Source: Marinomonas ostreistagni
GTDB lineage: Bacteria; Pseudomonadota; Gammaproteobacteria; Pseudomonadales; Marinomonadaceae
Assembly (NCBI RefSeq): GCF_016888445.1
Contig: NZ_JAFEKF010000001.1
Coordinates: 1,054,001 to 1,118,000 of the forward strand
DNA length: 64,000 bases
Reading direction: 5' to 3'
In this document: positions 30,200 through 38,756 of the stretch, in pieces
How positions within the stretch are numbered: position 1 is the first letter of the stretch
Layout: each line of letters begins with the position of its first letter
Position numbers and translations under genes: made by a program
The notes under the pieces: generated by a model
Databases searched by the model: none
Seen by the model: only the letters and a program-made list of their open reading frames with translations
What the model was told of the DNA's origin: nothing

Positions 30200-30499
30200 T
30201 TAGCTCTCGCTTTTAGAGCGTTCAGCAAATTGCGCCAATTGTTCAGGCGATGCTTCCGCTTGATACTTAGCCTTCCAGTCAGCGTAAGGCTCTTTGTAAA
30301 CGACTTCACGAGCTTGTTCGTAATCCATTTCCACACCACGTTCTTGTGCGGCCGCCGCATACCATTTACTCAAACAATTGCGGCAAAAGCCTGCTAGATT
30401 CATCAAGTCAATGTTTTGTACGTCTTTGCGCGCATCAAGATGCTCGATCAATCGACGTAATACGGCTGCTTCCACTTCGGTTTGCGTTTGTTTATCCAT
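30200..30499 (-). CDS. DUF1244 family protein
   Basis: The 99-residue cytoplasmic protein matches DUF1244: it starts with a helical region (VEAAVLRRLIEHLDARKDV), then NIDLMNLAGFCRNCLSKWY with a conserved CRNC pair and YEQAREVVYKEPYADWK. The function is unknown. It sits tightly between the DTW gene (8 bases) and lapG (3 bases), so it is co-transcribed with both. Confidence 0.88.
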   Translation of the reverse strand: MDKQTQTEVEAAVLRRLIEHLDARKDVQNIDLMNLAGFCRNCLSKWYAAAAQERGVEMDYEQAREVVYKEPYADWKAKYQAEASPEQLAQFAERSKSES

Positions 30500-30507
30500 T
30501 AGTCATC

Positions 30508-31116
30508 TCAATCTTGTTTGTGTTTATGCGCTACAGGCTGTTGAGACCATTGTAGTGCGATTATGTCAGCAAAAGTGTGTCGAATTACAGAAAATTGTAA
30601 ATCTTCTACACACTCCAAAAAATAGCTAGCGGCTTCAAGGGTTGCCAAGGCCGTAGCATTGGGCGATTTGCGGATTTCATACACAGACTCTGGCGGCGAG
30701 GCAAAGCTGACACTTTGGTAAGCGTTTAGACGCGGCTCAAGTAAGCGCATTTTTTTGGCTTTAGGCCAAGTACCATCCAATAAAATCACATGCTTGATAC
30801 AACGCTTTTTATCCTCTGATAACCGTTCAACTGGCGTCGCCTCTTCTTCAGGAAAAAGCAATAAGGTTTCTTCTGGGCGACAGCTCGCCAAGCAATGCGC
30901 CAGCGCTTGATCATCCGTAAATGGTACGATGTGTGTCGAGGTATAATTTAAGGCAAATAAGCGAGCACTATTTTTGGCGTGCTTGGCTTCATGCTTATCC
31001 TGCAAAATCCAAACCTGAGTTCGGCCGTCCATAGGGGTAATTAAGTGGCAAATACACTGCTTAGCAGGATATTGGCAAGCGCTGCAAATTGGGCGCTTAC
31101 CCACTAAGTCGCTCAC
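30508..31116 (-). CDS. DTW-domain protein, probable tRNA-uridine aminocarboxypropyltransferase
   Basis: DTW proteins (TapT/TuaA family) attach a 3-amino-3-carboxypropyl group from SAM to uridine 47 of tRNA. The 202 residues show the N-terminal zinc-ribbon cysteines (CSACQYPAKQCICH) and the naming motif in LLDGTWPKAKKM. The C-terminal region carries SPPESVYEIRKSPNATALATLEA, usual for the family. It overlaps the pdxJ stop by four bases. Activity is inferred from characterised homologues. Confidence 0.9.
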   Translation of the reverse strand: MSDLVGKRPICSACQYPAKQCICHLITPMDGRTQVWILQDKHEAKHAKNSARLFALNYTSTHIVPFTDDQALAHCLASCRPEETLLLFPEEEATPVERLSEDKKRCIKHVILLDGTWPKAKKMRLLEPRLNAYQSVSFASPPESVYEIRKSPNATALATLEAASYFLECVEDLQFSVIRHTFADIIALQWSQQPVAHKHKQD

Positions 31117-31838
31117 CCAAGCAGCTCCAAATAGCGCTTAACAACATTATCCCAGCCATAATCTAACGCTTCGACCGTCAACGCATGACCAATCGACACC
31201 TCGGTAATGCGACCCTCTTGGCATAGCTGTGCGACGTTTTCTAAGTCTAGATCATGACCAGCATTAACACCTAAACCCTCGTCTAAAGCCGCTTGAGCAG
31301 CCGCTTGATACTGGTCATTTACTTCAGTAGCCTGCTCTGTGTGATAGGCATTCGCGTACGCCTCGGTATAAAGCTCGACACGGTCCGCGCCTACGGCTTT
31401 GGCCAGCGCCATATTGTCAGGGTTCGGGTCCATAAACAGCACCACTCGAATACCCTGCTCTTTTAAGCGATCAATCACTGGACGCAAGGCATCTTGATCA
31501 CGCGCAATGTTCCAGCCATGGTCGGAAGTTAGCTGGTTCGGATCATCCGGCACCAACGTGCACTGATCTGGAAGCACCTCTAACACCACTTCTAAGAATT
31601 TCTCATCAGGGAACCCCTCGATGTTAAGCTCACGGCCAGGGTAGTGTTTTAGCAGCTCTTTTAAATCAAACGCATCTTGGTAAGTAGCATGGCGCTGATC
31701 TGGACGCGGGTGAATGGTCAAACCGAACGCCCCTAGCTCCAAGGTACGCTTGGCCATATCGACCATGTTAGGATAATTGCGGCCACGAGAATTACGTAAC
31801 AGGCCGATTTTATTAAGGTTTACACTAAGGTGCGTCAT
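31113..31838 (-). CDS. pdxJ: Pyridoxine 5'-phosphate synthase
   Basis: PdxJ condenses 1-deoxyxylulose 5-phosphate with 3-amino-2-oxopropyl phosphate to make vitamin B6 phosphate. The enzyme is about 241 residues, a TIM barrel with the family segments VNLNKIGLLRNSRG, GLTIHPRPDQRH, LFMDPNPDNM, VELYTEAYANAY and VNAGHDLDLENV. ATG 31838 with GGAAG upstream is the start; a frame extending 21 bases further lacks a ribosome site. It appears to head an operon with the DTW gene, DUF1244, lapG and lapD. Confidence 0.97.
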   Translation of the reverse strand: MTHLSVNLNKIGLLRNSRGRNYPNMVDMAKRTLELGAFGLTIHPRPDQRHATYQDAFDLKELLKHYPGRELNIEGFPDEKFLEVVLEVLPDQCTLVPDDPNQLTSDHGWNIARDQDALRPVIDRLKEQGIRVVLFMDPNPDNMALAKAVGADRVELYTEAYANAYHTEQATEVNDQYQAAAQAALDEGLGVNAGHDLDLENVAQLCQEGRITEVSIGHALTVEALDYGWDNVVKRYLELLG

Positions 31839-31967
31839 GTTACTTCCTATTAAAAACATTCAGTACGGAGTATAAGCGATAGCTGGCGCTAACTTTAAGC
31901 ACTAATTCTACAGATATAAGTCGCGGCTCACATCCTATGCTACAATCGCGCGCTACGGAGGAAGATT

Positions 31968-32642
31968 ATGACGTATGAACCTTTTGCCGACATTTATGAC
32001 CGTGCCGTCACACGTTTTGGCAGTGAAGCGCTGTTGCAACAGCAACTGGCACAGCCGCTCACACCAACTGAGCTTACCAAGATCGGCGATGATCGCTGGT
32101 TGGCGGCCTTTACTCAGAAGATTTTCCAATCCGGTATGAACTGGCAAGTGGTGCGTAATAAATGGCCTAACTTCGAGCAAGCTTTCTTTGGCTTTGACAT
32201 CGAGAAGATGCTGTTAATGCACGACGAAATGTGGGAACAAAAAGCTCAAGACCGAAGCATCATTCGCCATCTTGGCAAGGTTATGACAATTCGTGACAAT
32301 GCGCTCATGATGGCAGATATCCAAGCAACTCATGGCAGCTTTGCTAACTTTATTGCCCATTACCCCAGCGACGACATCGTTTCATTGTGGCGCTATCTCA
32401 AACAACAGGGATCGCGCTTAGGCGGCAATACTGGTGCTTATACATTACGCATCATGGGGAAAGATACGTTTTTGCTCAGCAAAGACGTGGAGGGCTATTT
32501 GCGTCATCAGTCTATCCTAACGACAGGCCGAGACACGCAAAGCGCGCTCAACGCTGCCCAGGCAGCCTTCAATCACTGGCATAAAGAATCAGCTTTACCT
32601 TATTGCCAAATCAGCCAGTGCATTGCTTACAGTGTTAACTAA
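31968..32642 (+). CDS. DNA-3-methyladenine glycosylase I family protein
   Basis: The 224-residue protein resembles TAG (methyladenine glycosylase family), which removes 3-methyladenine from DNA. Matching segments are DDRWLAAFTQKIFQSGMNWQVVRNKWPNFEQAFFGFDIEKM and, later, IRDNALMMADIQATHGSFANF (cited in parts). The zinc-snap residues of E. coli TAG (N-terminal Cys and His with C-terminal His and Cys) are not present at equivalent positions, so this belongs to the divergent branch and its activity is uncertain. It starts with a GGAGGA ribosome site and is divergent from pdxJ. Confidence 0.8.
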   Translation: MTYEPFADIYDRAVTRFGSEALLQQQLAQPLTPTELTKIGDDRWLAAFTQKIFQSGMNWQVVRNKWPNFEQAFFGFDIEKMLLMHDEMWEQKAQDRSIIRHLGKVMTIRDNALMMADIQATHGSFANFIAHYPSDDIVSLWRYLKQQGSRLGGNTGAYTLRIMGKDTFLLSKDVEGYLRHQSILTTGRDTQSALNAAQAAFNHWHKESALPYCQISQCIAYSVN

Positions 32643-32660
32643 CTATTAATTGGAGTTGAA

Positions 32661-33305
32661 ATGGCCGATCTAACTATTGATATCGTCGCCGATCCCGTTT
32701 GTCCTTGGTGTTACCTTGGCTACACCCGCTTAAGAGCGGCTATGGAACATCTAGGCGATGATTTTCGCTTCGACATTCACTGGCTGCCATTTGAGTTGCA
32801 CCCAGATGTTCCTAAAGATGGCGTTGCCCGTAACGATTACTTAGGCAAAAAGTTTGGTAGCCAAGAAAAGCTTAACGAAGTCACTCATGCTCTGCAGAAC
32901 GTAGGCCATGAAGCGGGTCTTGAGTTTAATTTTTCAGATAAAGATATCGTCCCTAATACCAAGCTGGCCCATCAGTTTATTGCTCAAGCAGGTCGTATGA
33001 ACTTAGCAACGCCTATGGTAACCACGCTTTTTTACGCTTACTTCACGAAGGGCGAAAACATTGGTGATAGTGCTGTGCTAACACGCTTAGCCAAAGAAGT
33101 AGGTCTACAAGAAGAAGACATCGAAGAGGCACTTTCTCGTGAGGCAGAAATCTTAGTAGAAGAGAAAATGGAACGTTTGGCGCAGCTAAACATCGATTCG
33201 GTGCCAACCTATATCATCAATGAAAAGTTCCTTGTACAAGGGGCGCACCCACCGGAAACCTTTGCTGAAATCCTCACCGATATCAACCAAGAAAATGACG
33301 CTTAA
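32661..33305 (+). CDS. DsbA-family oxidoreductase, FrnE-like
   Basis: This cytoplasmic thioredoxin-fold protein of 214 residues carries the active site CPWC in VADPVCPWCYLGYTRL and the cis-Pro region DSVPTYIINEKFLVQGAHPPE. No signal peptide is visible, so it is a FrnE/2-hydroxychromene-isomerase-like member rather than periplasmic DsbA. It starts 18 bases after the glycosylase gene, probably in the same transcript, and its stop codon lies in the loop of a terminator. Confidence 0.92.
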   Translation: MADLTIDIVADPVCPWCYLGYTRLRAAMEHLGDDFRFDIHWLPFELHPDVPKDGVARNDYLGKKFGSQEKLNEVTHALQNVGHEAGLEFNFSDKDIVPNTKLAHQFIAQAGRMNLATPMVTTLFYAYFTKGENIGDSAVLTRLAKEVGLQEEDIEEALSREAEILVEEKMERLAQLNIDSVPTYIINEKFLVQGAHPPETFAEILTDINQENDA

Positions 33306-33319
33306 GCGTCATTTTTTTT
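33292..33319 (+). terminator. Intrinsic terminator containing the stop codon of the FrnE-like gene
   Basis: AAAATGACGC and GCGTCATTTT form a 10-bp stem with loop TTAA, followed by an eight-T run. The TAA stop (33303-33305) is in the loop. Confidence 0.88.
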
Positions 33320-33387
33320 GCCTACCCCCTTCACCGAAACATTTAACAAAATCTATCAGGCCTGCAATTCAGATAAATTTATTTTTG

Positions 33388-33416
33388 TTGATAACAATTA
33401 TCATCCCAAATATTAT
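33388..33416 (+). promoter_or_regulatory. bfd promoter overlapped by a Fur box
   Basis: TTGATA and TATTAT are separated by exactly 17 bases, a strong sigma70-type promoter. Overlapping the -35 and spacer is TGATAAC-A-ATTATCA (33389-33403), which matches the 7-1-7 Fur box TGATAATNATTATCA at 13 of 14 positions. This predicts repression of bfd by iron-loaded Fur. Confidence 0.8.
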
Positions 33417-33451
33417 TTACAATAAATCGAATTGAGAGTGATTTTCATTTT

Positions 33452-33649
33452 ATGTACGTTTGTCTTTGCAATGCTATCTCAGATAAAGCCATCAAAAAAT
33501 CGATCGCCGACGGCGCGACAACGATGCGTGAGCTTTATAACGAGCATGATATTGGTAAACAGTGCGGGAAGTGCTGTAAAGACGTAAAAGGAATTCTTAA
33601 CGAGGAGCTACTAAAACTGGCTGACGAGCTCCTCGTCAAGGTGGCATAG
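33452..33649 (+). CDS. bfd: Bacterioferritin-associated ferredoxin
   Basis: Bfd is a 65-residue [2Fe-2S] protein that docks on bacterioferritin and delivers electrons to release stored iron. The cluster ligands are visible as CLC at residues 4-6 and CGKCC near residue 31 (CX1C and CX2C pattern). It is iron-regulated by the Fur-box promoter upstream and is convergent with the two bacterioferritin genes, which end 10 bases away. Confidence 0.96.
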   Translation: MYVCLCNAISDKAIKKSIADGATTMRELYNEHDIGKQCGKCCKDVKGILNEELLKLADELLVKVA

Positions 33650-33659
33650 CATCACTGGT

Positions 33660-34145
33660 TTAGTGATCCAGTGATGACTCGCCCATTTGTGACTGTAGGT
33701 AGTTTTGCAGGCCTGCCGTTTTGATCAAATTCTGCTGTGTTTCCAGCCAATCAATCTGCTCTTCTTGCTCTTCTTGGATCTTCTCTAGCACTTCACGGCT
33801 CATGAAGTCTTTTTTCGCTTCACAAAGCTTAACGCCCGCCTGAAGATCAGGCAGTGTTGCCAATTCAAACGCCATATTAGAGTCAATCATTTCTTCAGCA
33901 TCTTCACCAATGCGCAGACGACCAAGGTCCTGCAAGTTTGGCAAGCCTTCCAAAAACAAAATACGCTCAATTAAACGATCGGCGTTTTTCATCTTCTGGA
34001 TAGAAGTTTTGTAATCCGCTTTATCCAACAGATCAAACCCCTGATCTTTAAACATACGCGCATGCAAGAAATACTGGTTAATGCCTACCAGCTCGTTTGC
34101 TAGCACTTTATTTAAGCTAGCGACGACTTCGCGATCACCTTTCAT
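33660..34145 (-). CDS. bfr: Bacterioferritin, haem-binding subunit lacking ferroxidase residues
   Basis: This 161-residue ferritin-fold protein keeps Met52, the ligand that binds haem between subunits, in KMKNADRLIERIL. Against E. coli Bfr, four of six ferroxidase ligands are replaced: Glu51 to Lys, His54 to Asn, Glu127 to Gln and His130 to Gln; Glu18 and Glu94 remain. It should therefore bind haem and assist electron transfer but not oxidise iron alone. It lies 9 bases downstream of a second subunit gene with the opposite pattern, so mixed 24-mers are likely. Confidence 0.95.
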   Translation of the reverse strand: MKGDREVVASLNKVLANELVGINQYFLHARMFKDQGFDLLDKADYKTSIQKMKNADRLIERILFLEGLPNLQDLGRLRIGEDAEEMIDSNMAFELATLPDLQAGVKLCEAKKDFMSREVLEKIQEEQEEQIDWLETQQNLIKTAGLQNYLQSQMGESSLDH

Positions 34146-34154
34146 AACGACCTC

Positions 34155-34622
34155 TTACATCTGTGACTGAATGTAGTTTTGCTCGCCGATGGTATCCATC
34201 AAGCGTAGCTGTTTCTCAAGCCAGTAAACATGATCTTCTTCTGTGTCATACAAAAGCTTCTCAAGCATTTCGCGGGTTTGGTAATCACCCTCTTCTTCAC
34301 AGATGGCGATAACATTACGCGCACACGCCACCACTTCAAGCTCAAGTGTTAAATCATTTTTCATCATAGAGCGCACGTCAGTTCCCACTAGCAGCTCGCG
34401 ACGCTTAGTCATACAAGGCACGCCTTCAAGGAACAAAATACGCTTAATTAGCCAATCAGAATGATCTTTTTCTTCGTCCATTTCGTGGTTTAAGCGCTCA
34501 TAAAGTTTGCTTAGACCCCAATCATCGTACATACGAGAGTGAATAAAGTATTGGTCGATCGCGGCCAACTCGTTTTCCAATAACGCGTTTAGGCTATCAA
34601 TGACTTTTTGACTACCTTTCAT
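34155..34622 (-). CDS. bfr: Bacterioferritin, ferroxidase subunit lacking the haem ligand
   Basis: The 155-residue ferritin-fold partner keeps the ferroxidase ligands Glu18, Glu51, His54 and Glu94, and a C-terminal ExxH pair in TEEDHVYWLE shifted one residue (Glu128, His131). Position 52, the haem Met in E. coli Bfr, is Lys (EEKDHSDW). It should oxidise and store iron but cannot coordinate haem. It is the first gene of a two-gene operon with the haem-binding subunit, and the upstream region lacks an obvious Fur box. Such two-subunit Bfr sets are known from Neisseria, Pseudomonas and Magnetospirillum. Confidence 0.95.
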   Translation of the reverse strand: MKGSQKVIDSLNALLENELAAIDQYFIHSRMYDDWGLSKLYERLNHEMDEEKDHSDWLIKRILFLEGVPCMTKRRELLVGTDVRSMMKNDLTLELEVVACARNVIAICEEEGDYQTREMLEKLLYDTEEDHVYWLEKQLRLMDTIGEQNYIQSQM

Positions 34623-34694
34623 ATGGTTTTACCTCTTATTCGTAGTAGCTATTTAAAAATAGCACCATAATGTTTCAATACTAAATTACCAAGC

Positions 34695-36968
34695 CTAATT
34701 TGTAGACTTGCCCTCTCCTACTTTTACCTCAAGCTGATCGATACGCTGGAAGCCTCGTGGCAATTTCAAACCACGGCGCCCACGCTCACCGACATAATCC
34801 ATCAACTCTTTTTCGGTAAACGATGTGAAGCGCTTACCATTGTGCGCACACAGCAAATCATCTGGCTGTAGAGATGCCATGGCACACACCCACTCCTCTC
34901 GGTCTTTGGCACGAGCGGATGAGATATTCAGTAATTTGTTCCCTTTGCCCTTCGCCATCTGCGGCAGCGAAGCGACACTAAAGGCCAACATGCGCCCTTC
35001 GTTGGACACCACCACAGCACGCGCTGTTTCGGGGTCAACGACTTTTACCGGCGCTAATACCTGGGCATTGACTGGCAAACTCAAAGTCGCTTTACCAGCT
35101 TTATTTTTGGCGTGCAAATCACCTAGCTTAGCAACAAAGCCATAGCCTGCATCTGACGCCACCAGATAGAAGGCATCGTCATGATCTAATACCGCAGCGA
35201 CGATGTGGCAGTCTTTTTCTAAGGAGATTCGACCAGTGATTGGCTCACCTTGTCCTCGCGCTGATGGCAAGGTATGGGCCTTGATAGAATAAGTACGTCC
35301 GTTGGAAGCAAACAACACCAATGTTTGGTTTGAACGACCTTTGGTAGACAATAAAAATTCGTCGCCCGATTTATAACTTAGACCACGCTCATCAATATCA
35401 TGTCCTTTAGCGGCACGAATCCAGCCTTGCTTGGACAGCACGACCGTGATCGGGTCATTAGACAACAGGTCTTCTTCACTGAACGCTTGGGCCTCTTTAC
35501 GCTCAATGATCGGCGTACGTCGGTCGTCGCCAAACGCATCGATGGCTTCTTCGATTTCCTTAACAATCAAGTTTTTAAGCTTGCGATCCGATGCAAGGTA
35601 GGCCTCAAGCTGCTTACGCTCTTTTTCAAGCTCATCCTGCTCAGATCTAATACGCATTTCTTCAAGCTTGGCCAAGTGGCGCAGTTTAAGCTCAAGGATT
35701 GCTTCCGCTTGCGTATCCGTTAAACCAAAGCGCTCCATTAATACAGGCTTAGGTTTATCTTCGTTGCGAATAATTTCGATCACTTCGTCGATGTTTAAAA
35801 AAGCCACCAACAAGCCTTCGAGAATGTGCAGTCGATTCAGGACTTTATCTAAACGATATTGCAGACGCTTACGTACCACTCCGATTCTGAATCGCAACCA
35901 CTCGCTAATAAAAGCCGCCAACGGCTTCACTTGCGGCAAGCCATCAAGACCGATCACGTTCATATTGACGCGATAGGACTTCTCTAAATCAGTCGTTGCG
36001 AACAGATGCGTCATCAGCGCTTCAACATCCACACGATTAGACTTAGGCACAATCACCAGTCGAGTTGGGTTTTCATGGTCAGATTCATCTCGCAGGTCCA
36101 CAACCATTGGTAACTTCTTGGCCTGCATCTGCGCGGCAATCTGCTCTAGCACCTTACTACCAGACACCTGATGAGGCAGCTCATGCACCACCACTTCGCC
36201 TTCTTCCATCAAATAACGAGCACGCGCTTTGACTTGCCCCTTACCCGTTTCATAGAGCTTACGAATATCATCGCGCGGGGTAATAATTTCACCACCAGTC
36301 GGGAAGTCAGGCCCTTGTACGAACTCCATCAAATCGTCTAAGCCCGCTTTAGGGTTTTGCAGCATGTGGATACAAGCTTGTCCCACTTCACGCAAATTAT
36401 GTGGTGGAATATCCGTCGCCATGCCCACGGCAATACCCGTCGTGCCATTTAGCAGTAAGTTAGGTAAACGCGCCGGCAATACAGCAGGTTCTTGCAGCGT
36501 ACCATCAAAGTTTGGCACCCAATCAACAGTGCCTTGATTGACTTCTTTTAGCAGCACATCCGAATATTTAGACAGACGTGACTCAGTATAACGCATGGCA
36601 GCAAAGGATTTTGGATCATCTGGTGCGCCCCAGTTACCTTGGCCGTCTACTAACGGGTAACGATAAGAGAATGGCTGAGCCATCAACACCATGGCTTCAT
36701 AACAGGCACTATCACCGTGAGGGTGGAATTTACCCAACACATCGCCGACTGTACGCGCAGACTTTTTGTATTTAGCCGTTGCCTTTAAACCTAGCTCACT
36801 CATCGCGTACACAATGCGACGCTGTACCGGTTTTAGCCCGTCACCGATGTGCGGCAACGCCCGGTCTAAAATGACGTACATCGAGTAGTTGAGATACGCT
36901 TTTTCCGTATAATCTTTTAACGATAGCGTCTCGTTGGCTTCAAAGTTGGCAATATCACTCAAAAGCAA
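34695..36968 (-). CDS. parC: DNA topoisomerase IV subunit A
   Basis: ParC is the DNA-cleaving subunit that, with ParE, decatenates chromosomes. The 757 residues have the N-terminal breakage-reunion domain with [20 protein letters not shown] (quinolone-resistance region, with the susceptible-type Ser), the catalytic Tyr in [10 protein letters not shown], a coiled-coil region around 430-480 and a C-terminal beta-pinwheel with short repeats. It is closer to ParC than GyrA because the GyrA-box repeats are reduced and a separate gyrA lies at 58-61 kb. parE is not adjacent and is not in the window. Confidence 0.97.
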   Translation of the reverse strand: MLLSDIANFEANETLSLKDYTEKAYLNYSMYVILDRALPHIGDGLKPVQRRIVYAMSELGLKATAKYKKSARTVGDVLGKFHPHGDSACYEAMVLMAQPFSYRYPLVDGQGNWGAPDDPKSFAAMRYTESRLSKYSDVLLKEVNQGTVDWVPNFDGTLQEPAVLPARLPNLLLNGTTGIAVGMATDIPPHNLREVGQACIHMLQNPKAGLDDLMEFVQGPDFPTGGEIITPRDDIRKLYETGKGQVKARARYLMEEGEVVVHELPHQVSGSKVLEQIAAQMQAKKLPMVVDLRDESDHENPTRLVIVPKSNRVDVEALMTHLFATTDLEKSYRVNMNVIGLDGLPQVKPLAAFISEWLRFRIGVVRKRLQYRLDKVLNRLHILEGLLVAFLNIDEVIEIIRNEDKPKPVLMERFGLTDTQAEAILELKLRHLAKLEEMRIRSEQDELEKERKQLEAYLASDRKLKNLIVKEIEEAIDAFGDDRRTPIIERKEAQAFSEEDLLSNDPITVVLSKQGWIRAAKGHDIDERGLSYKSGDEFLLSTKGRSNQTLVLFASNGRTYSIKAHTLPSARGQGEPITGRISLEKDCHIVAAVLDHDDAFYLVASDAGYGFVAKLGDLHAKNKAGKATLSLPVNAQVLAPVKVVDPETARAVVVSNEGRMLAFSVASLPQMAKGKGNKLLNISSARAKDREEWVCAMASLQPDDLLCAHNGKRFTSFTEKELMDYVGERGRRGLKLPRGFQRIDQLEVKVGEGKSTN

Positions 36969-37148
36969 TTTCCTTTCTTAGTCTGGCTGATTGGCAAAAA
37001 GCCTAGGCATTTCGATAACTTAATGTGGCATCTACTATAATGAGGCACCTGCAAGCCTGCAACCACTGGGCATCAGGATTTCTACAGATAGTGTGTTTTT
37101 TATTTCGCGTATACACTAATATGGCGACAAACCATACAGGGACTCTTC

Positions 37149-37814
37149 ATGAAAACACCATTAGGAAGCGATAGTTGGCAGCGAGTTGCGTTTGAAACGG
37201 CACACCTTAGAGTGTACGACATTCAGCTCGCGCTCAACGAGCATAGCAGTCATAACTTGGCACTACCTTTTGACAGCGTTTTATTTATGAGTGATGGTCA
37301 GGTGTTCTTGCAGACTGACAGTGAAGAGCTCACTCTCAAGGCAAATCAAGCTGTCTGGGTACAACATTTACTGCCTTTACGCTTGGTCACCATCGCCCCC
37401 CACTCTAGGTTTTTTGTGGTCTGCTTTAACGGCCAAACTCAACGCAAAGACAATCGTTTAGAGCGCTTCGCCAGTGGCACTGAAGCCAAAAAACACCTGC
37501 CTACAGGAGTCACCTTGTGGACCGCCTCTGATGACTCATTAGCAAAAGTTCAGTGGCAAATGCTGCCCGCACGTTACCAAGAACCTATGTACTACGTGCG
37601 CGAGGCAACTCAGTTTATTTTACCCATCAACAGCGCCAATGGCTTACAAGCACACTATAGCGAGCAACCCGTCGAAACCGTTACAAAGGATGGTCTCATC
37701 ATTGCAGCAAACCAGTCCCATAGTCTACGCAACATCAGCGATCGACCTTTGACATTACTTAGCATCACGGCCCCTTACCCACGCCCAGGAAGAATCATTA
37801 AGCTGACGCGTTAA
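37149..37814 (+). CDS. Cupin-like protein of unknown function
   Basis: The 221-residue protein appears to hold two cupin-type beta-barrel halves: one near residues 30-95 (DSVLFMSDGQVFLQTDSEEL, then KANQAVWVQH) and one near 140-215. The usual metal-binding HxH and following His motifs are not complete, so enzymatic activity is not supported. It starts with an AGGGA ribosome site. It is convergent with the acetyltransferase gene: the two stop codons share TTAA (37811-37814). Confidence 0.65.
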   Translation: MKTPLGSDSWQRVAFETAHLRVYDIQLALNEHSSHNLALPFDSVLFMSDGQVFLQTDSEELTLKANQAVWVQHLLPLRLVTIAPHSRFFVVCFNGQTQRKDNRLERFASGTEAKKHLPTGVTLWTASDDSLAKVQWQMLPARYQEPMYYVREATQFILPINSANGLQAHYSEQPVETVTKDGLIIAANQSHSLRNISDRPLTLLSITAPYPRPGRIIKLTR

Positions 37815-38689
37815 CGTAATATAAGAGCGGTTAAAATATGATCTTCCCAGACGCCATTTATTTTCAAATAATCTCGAGCCATCCCCTCGCGCTCAAAGCC
37901 TAGCCGCTCAAGTACCGCTGCACTACGCTGGTTACGAGGCATATAACACGCCTGAATACGATCAATATTTAACACGTCTGAGACAAACTTAATGCCGGCG
38001 TCTAAGCATTCGTGCATATACCCCTGCCCCTGACAATCTTGGGCCAAGCTATAGCCTAAAAAGCAGGACTGAGAAATACCGCGCACCAATTGGGAATAAT
38101 TGCTATAGGCCAACATGCGTGTTTCATCGGCATTTAATAGGCACAAGACACAACTTTTATCTTCCAAAAAATCACGCCGCATTTCTTTAATACGCAGCAA
38201 ACAGGTTTGCTCTGAATAATAATCTTCATGGCGTTGCGGCTCCCAAGGCGCAAGAAAATCGCGTTGCTCATTTACGTAAGCATGTAACAATGGCATATCT
38301 TCTAGATCCAGTACCTTCAACACACCACGTGCTGTTTTAAGATAGGGAAAACGCCCTTCACGACGTTTATCAGATGAGGTCACCGCCACTTTCTCCTTGT
38401 GCACTTCCATGAGTTTTAAACTGTAACGATCAAACCAACATTGCTGACCAATGGATAAGGTTCGTTGCATCATAGTGTGATTCATCCATGCTTGCGCTTG
38501 ATCCTTTGTGTGCCAATAAAACGTCATACTAGAACACTCTTCGACCACCCATTCCGTGTCCAAGTAGCCTGCTTGTTCACTGGCCAGCTCAATAATTTTT
38601 TCGGCCATGACACGAAACATAACGTCGTCCATCAAGGTAGAAGTGGTGACGTTGACCGCGAAATATGGCGTAGGATAGCGACTTTCCAT
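37811..38689 (-). CDS. Fusion of an ABM-type monooxygenase-like domain with a RimJ-like GNAT acetyltransferase
   Basis: The 292-residue product, counted from ATG 38689, has two domains. Residues 1-85 match the antibiotic-biosynthesis-monooxygenase (ABM) fold (PYFAVNVTTSTLMDD, MAEKIIELASEQAGYLDTEW, MTFYWHTKDQAQAWMNHT). The rest is a GNAT N-acetyltransferase of the RimJ type, with LEDMPLLHAYVNEQRDFLAPWEP, the acetyl-CoA loop QDCQGQGYMHE and CYMPRNQRSAAVLERLGFEREG. An upstream open extension to 38803 overlaps other signals and is not family-like. I do not know the role of the fusion. Its 3' end overlaps the cupin gene. Confidence 0.85.
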   Translation of the reverse strand: MESRYPTPYFAVNVTTSTLMDDVMFRVMAEKIIELASEQAGYLDTEWVVEECSSMTFYWHTKDQAQAWMNHTMMQRTLSIGQQCWFDRYSLKLMEVHKEKVAVTSSDKRREGRFPYLKTARGVLKVLDLEDMPLLHAYVNEQRDFLAPWEPQRHEDYYSEQTCLLRIKEMRRDFLEDKSCVLCLLNADETRMLAYSNYSQLVRGISQSCFLGYSLAQDCQGQGYMHECLDAGIKFVSDVLNIDRIQACYMPRNQRSAAVLERLGFEREGMARDYLKINGVWEDHILTALILR

Positions 38690-38756
38690 GTATGACAACC
38701 TAAAGATTTTTATCAGTTTCGGAACTTTACAGCTCCGAGCTTGTCTATAATTTATA

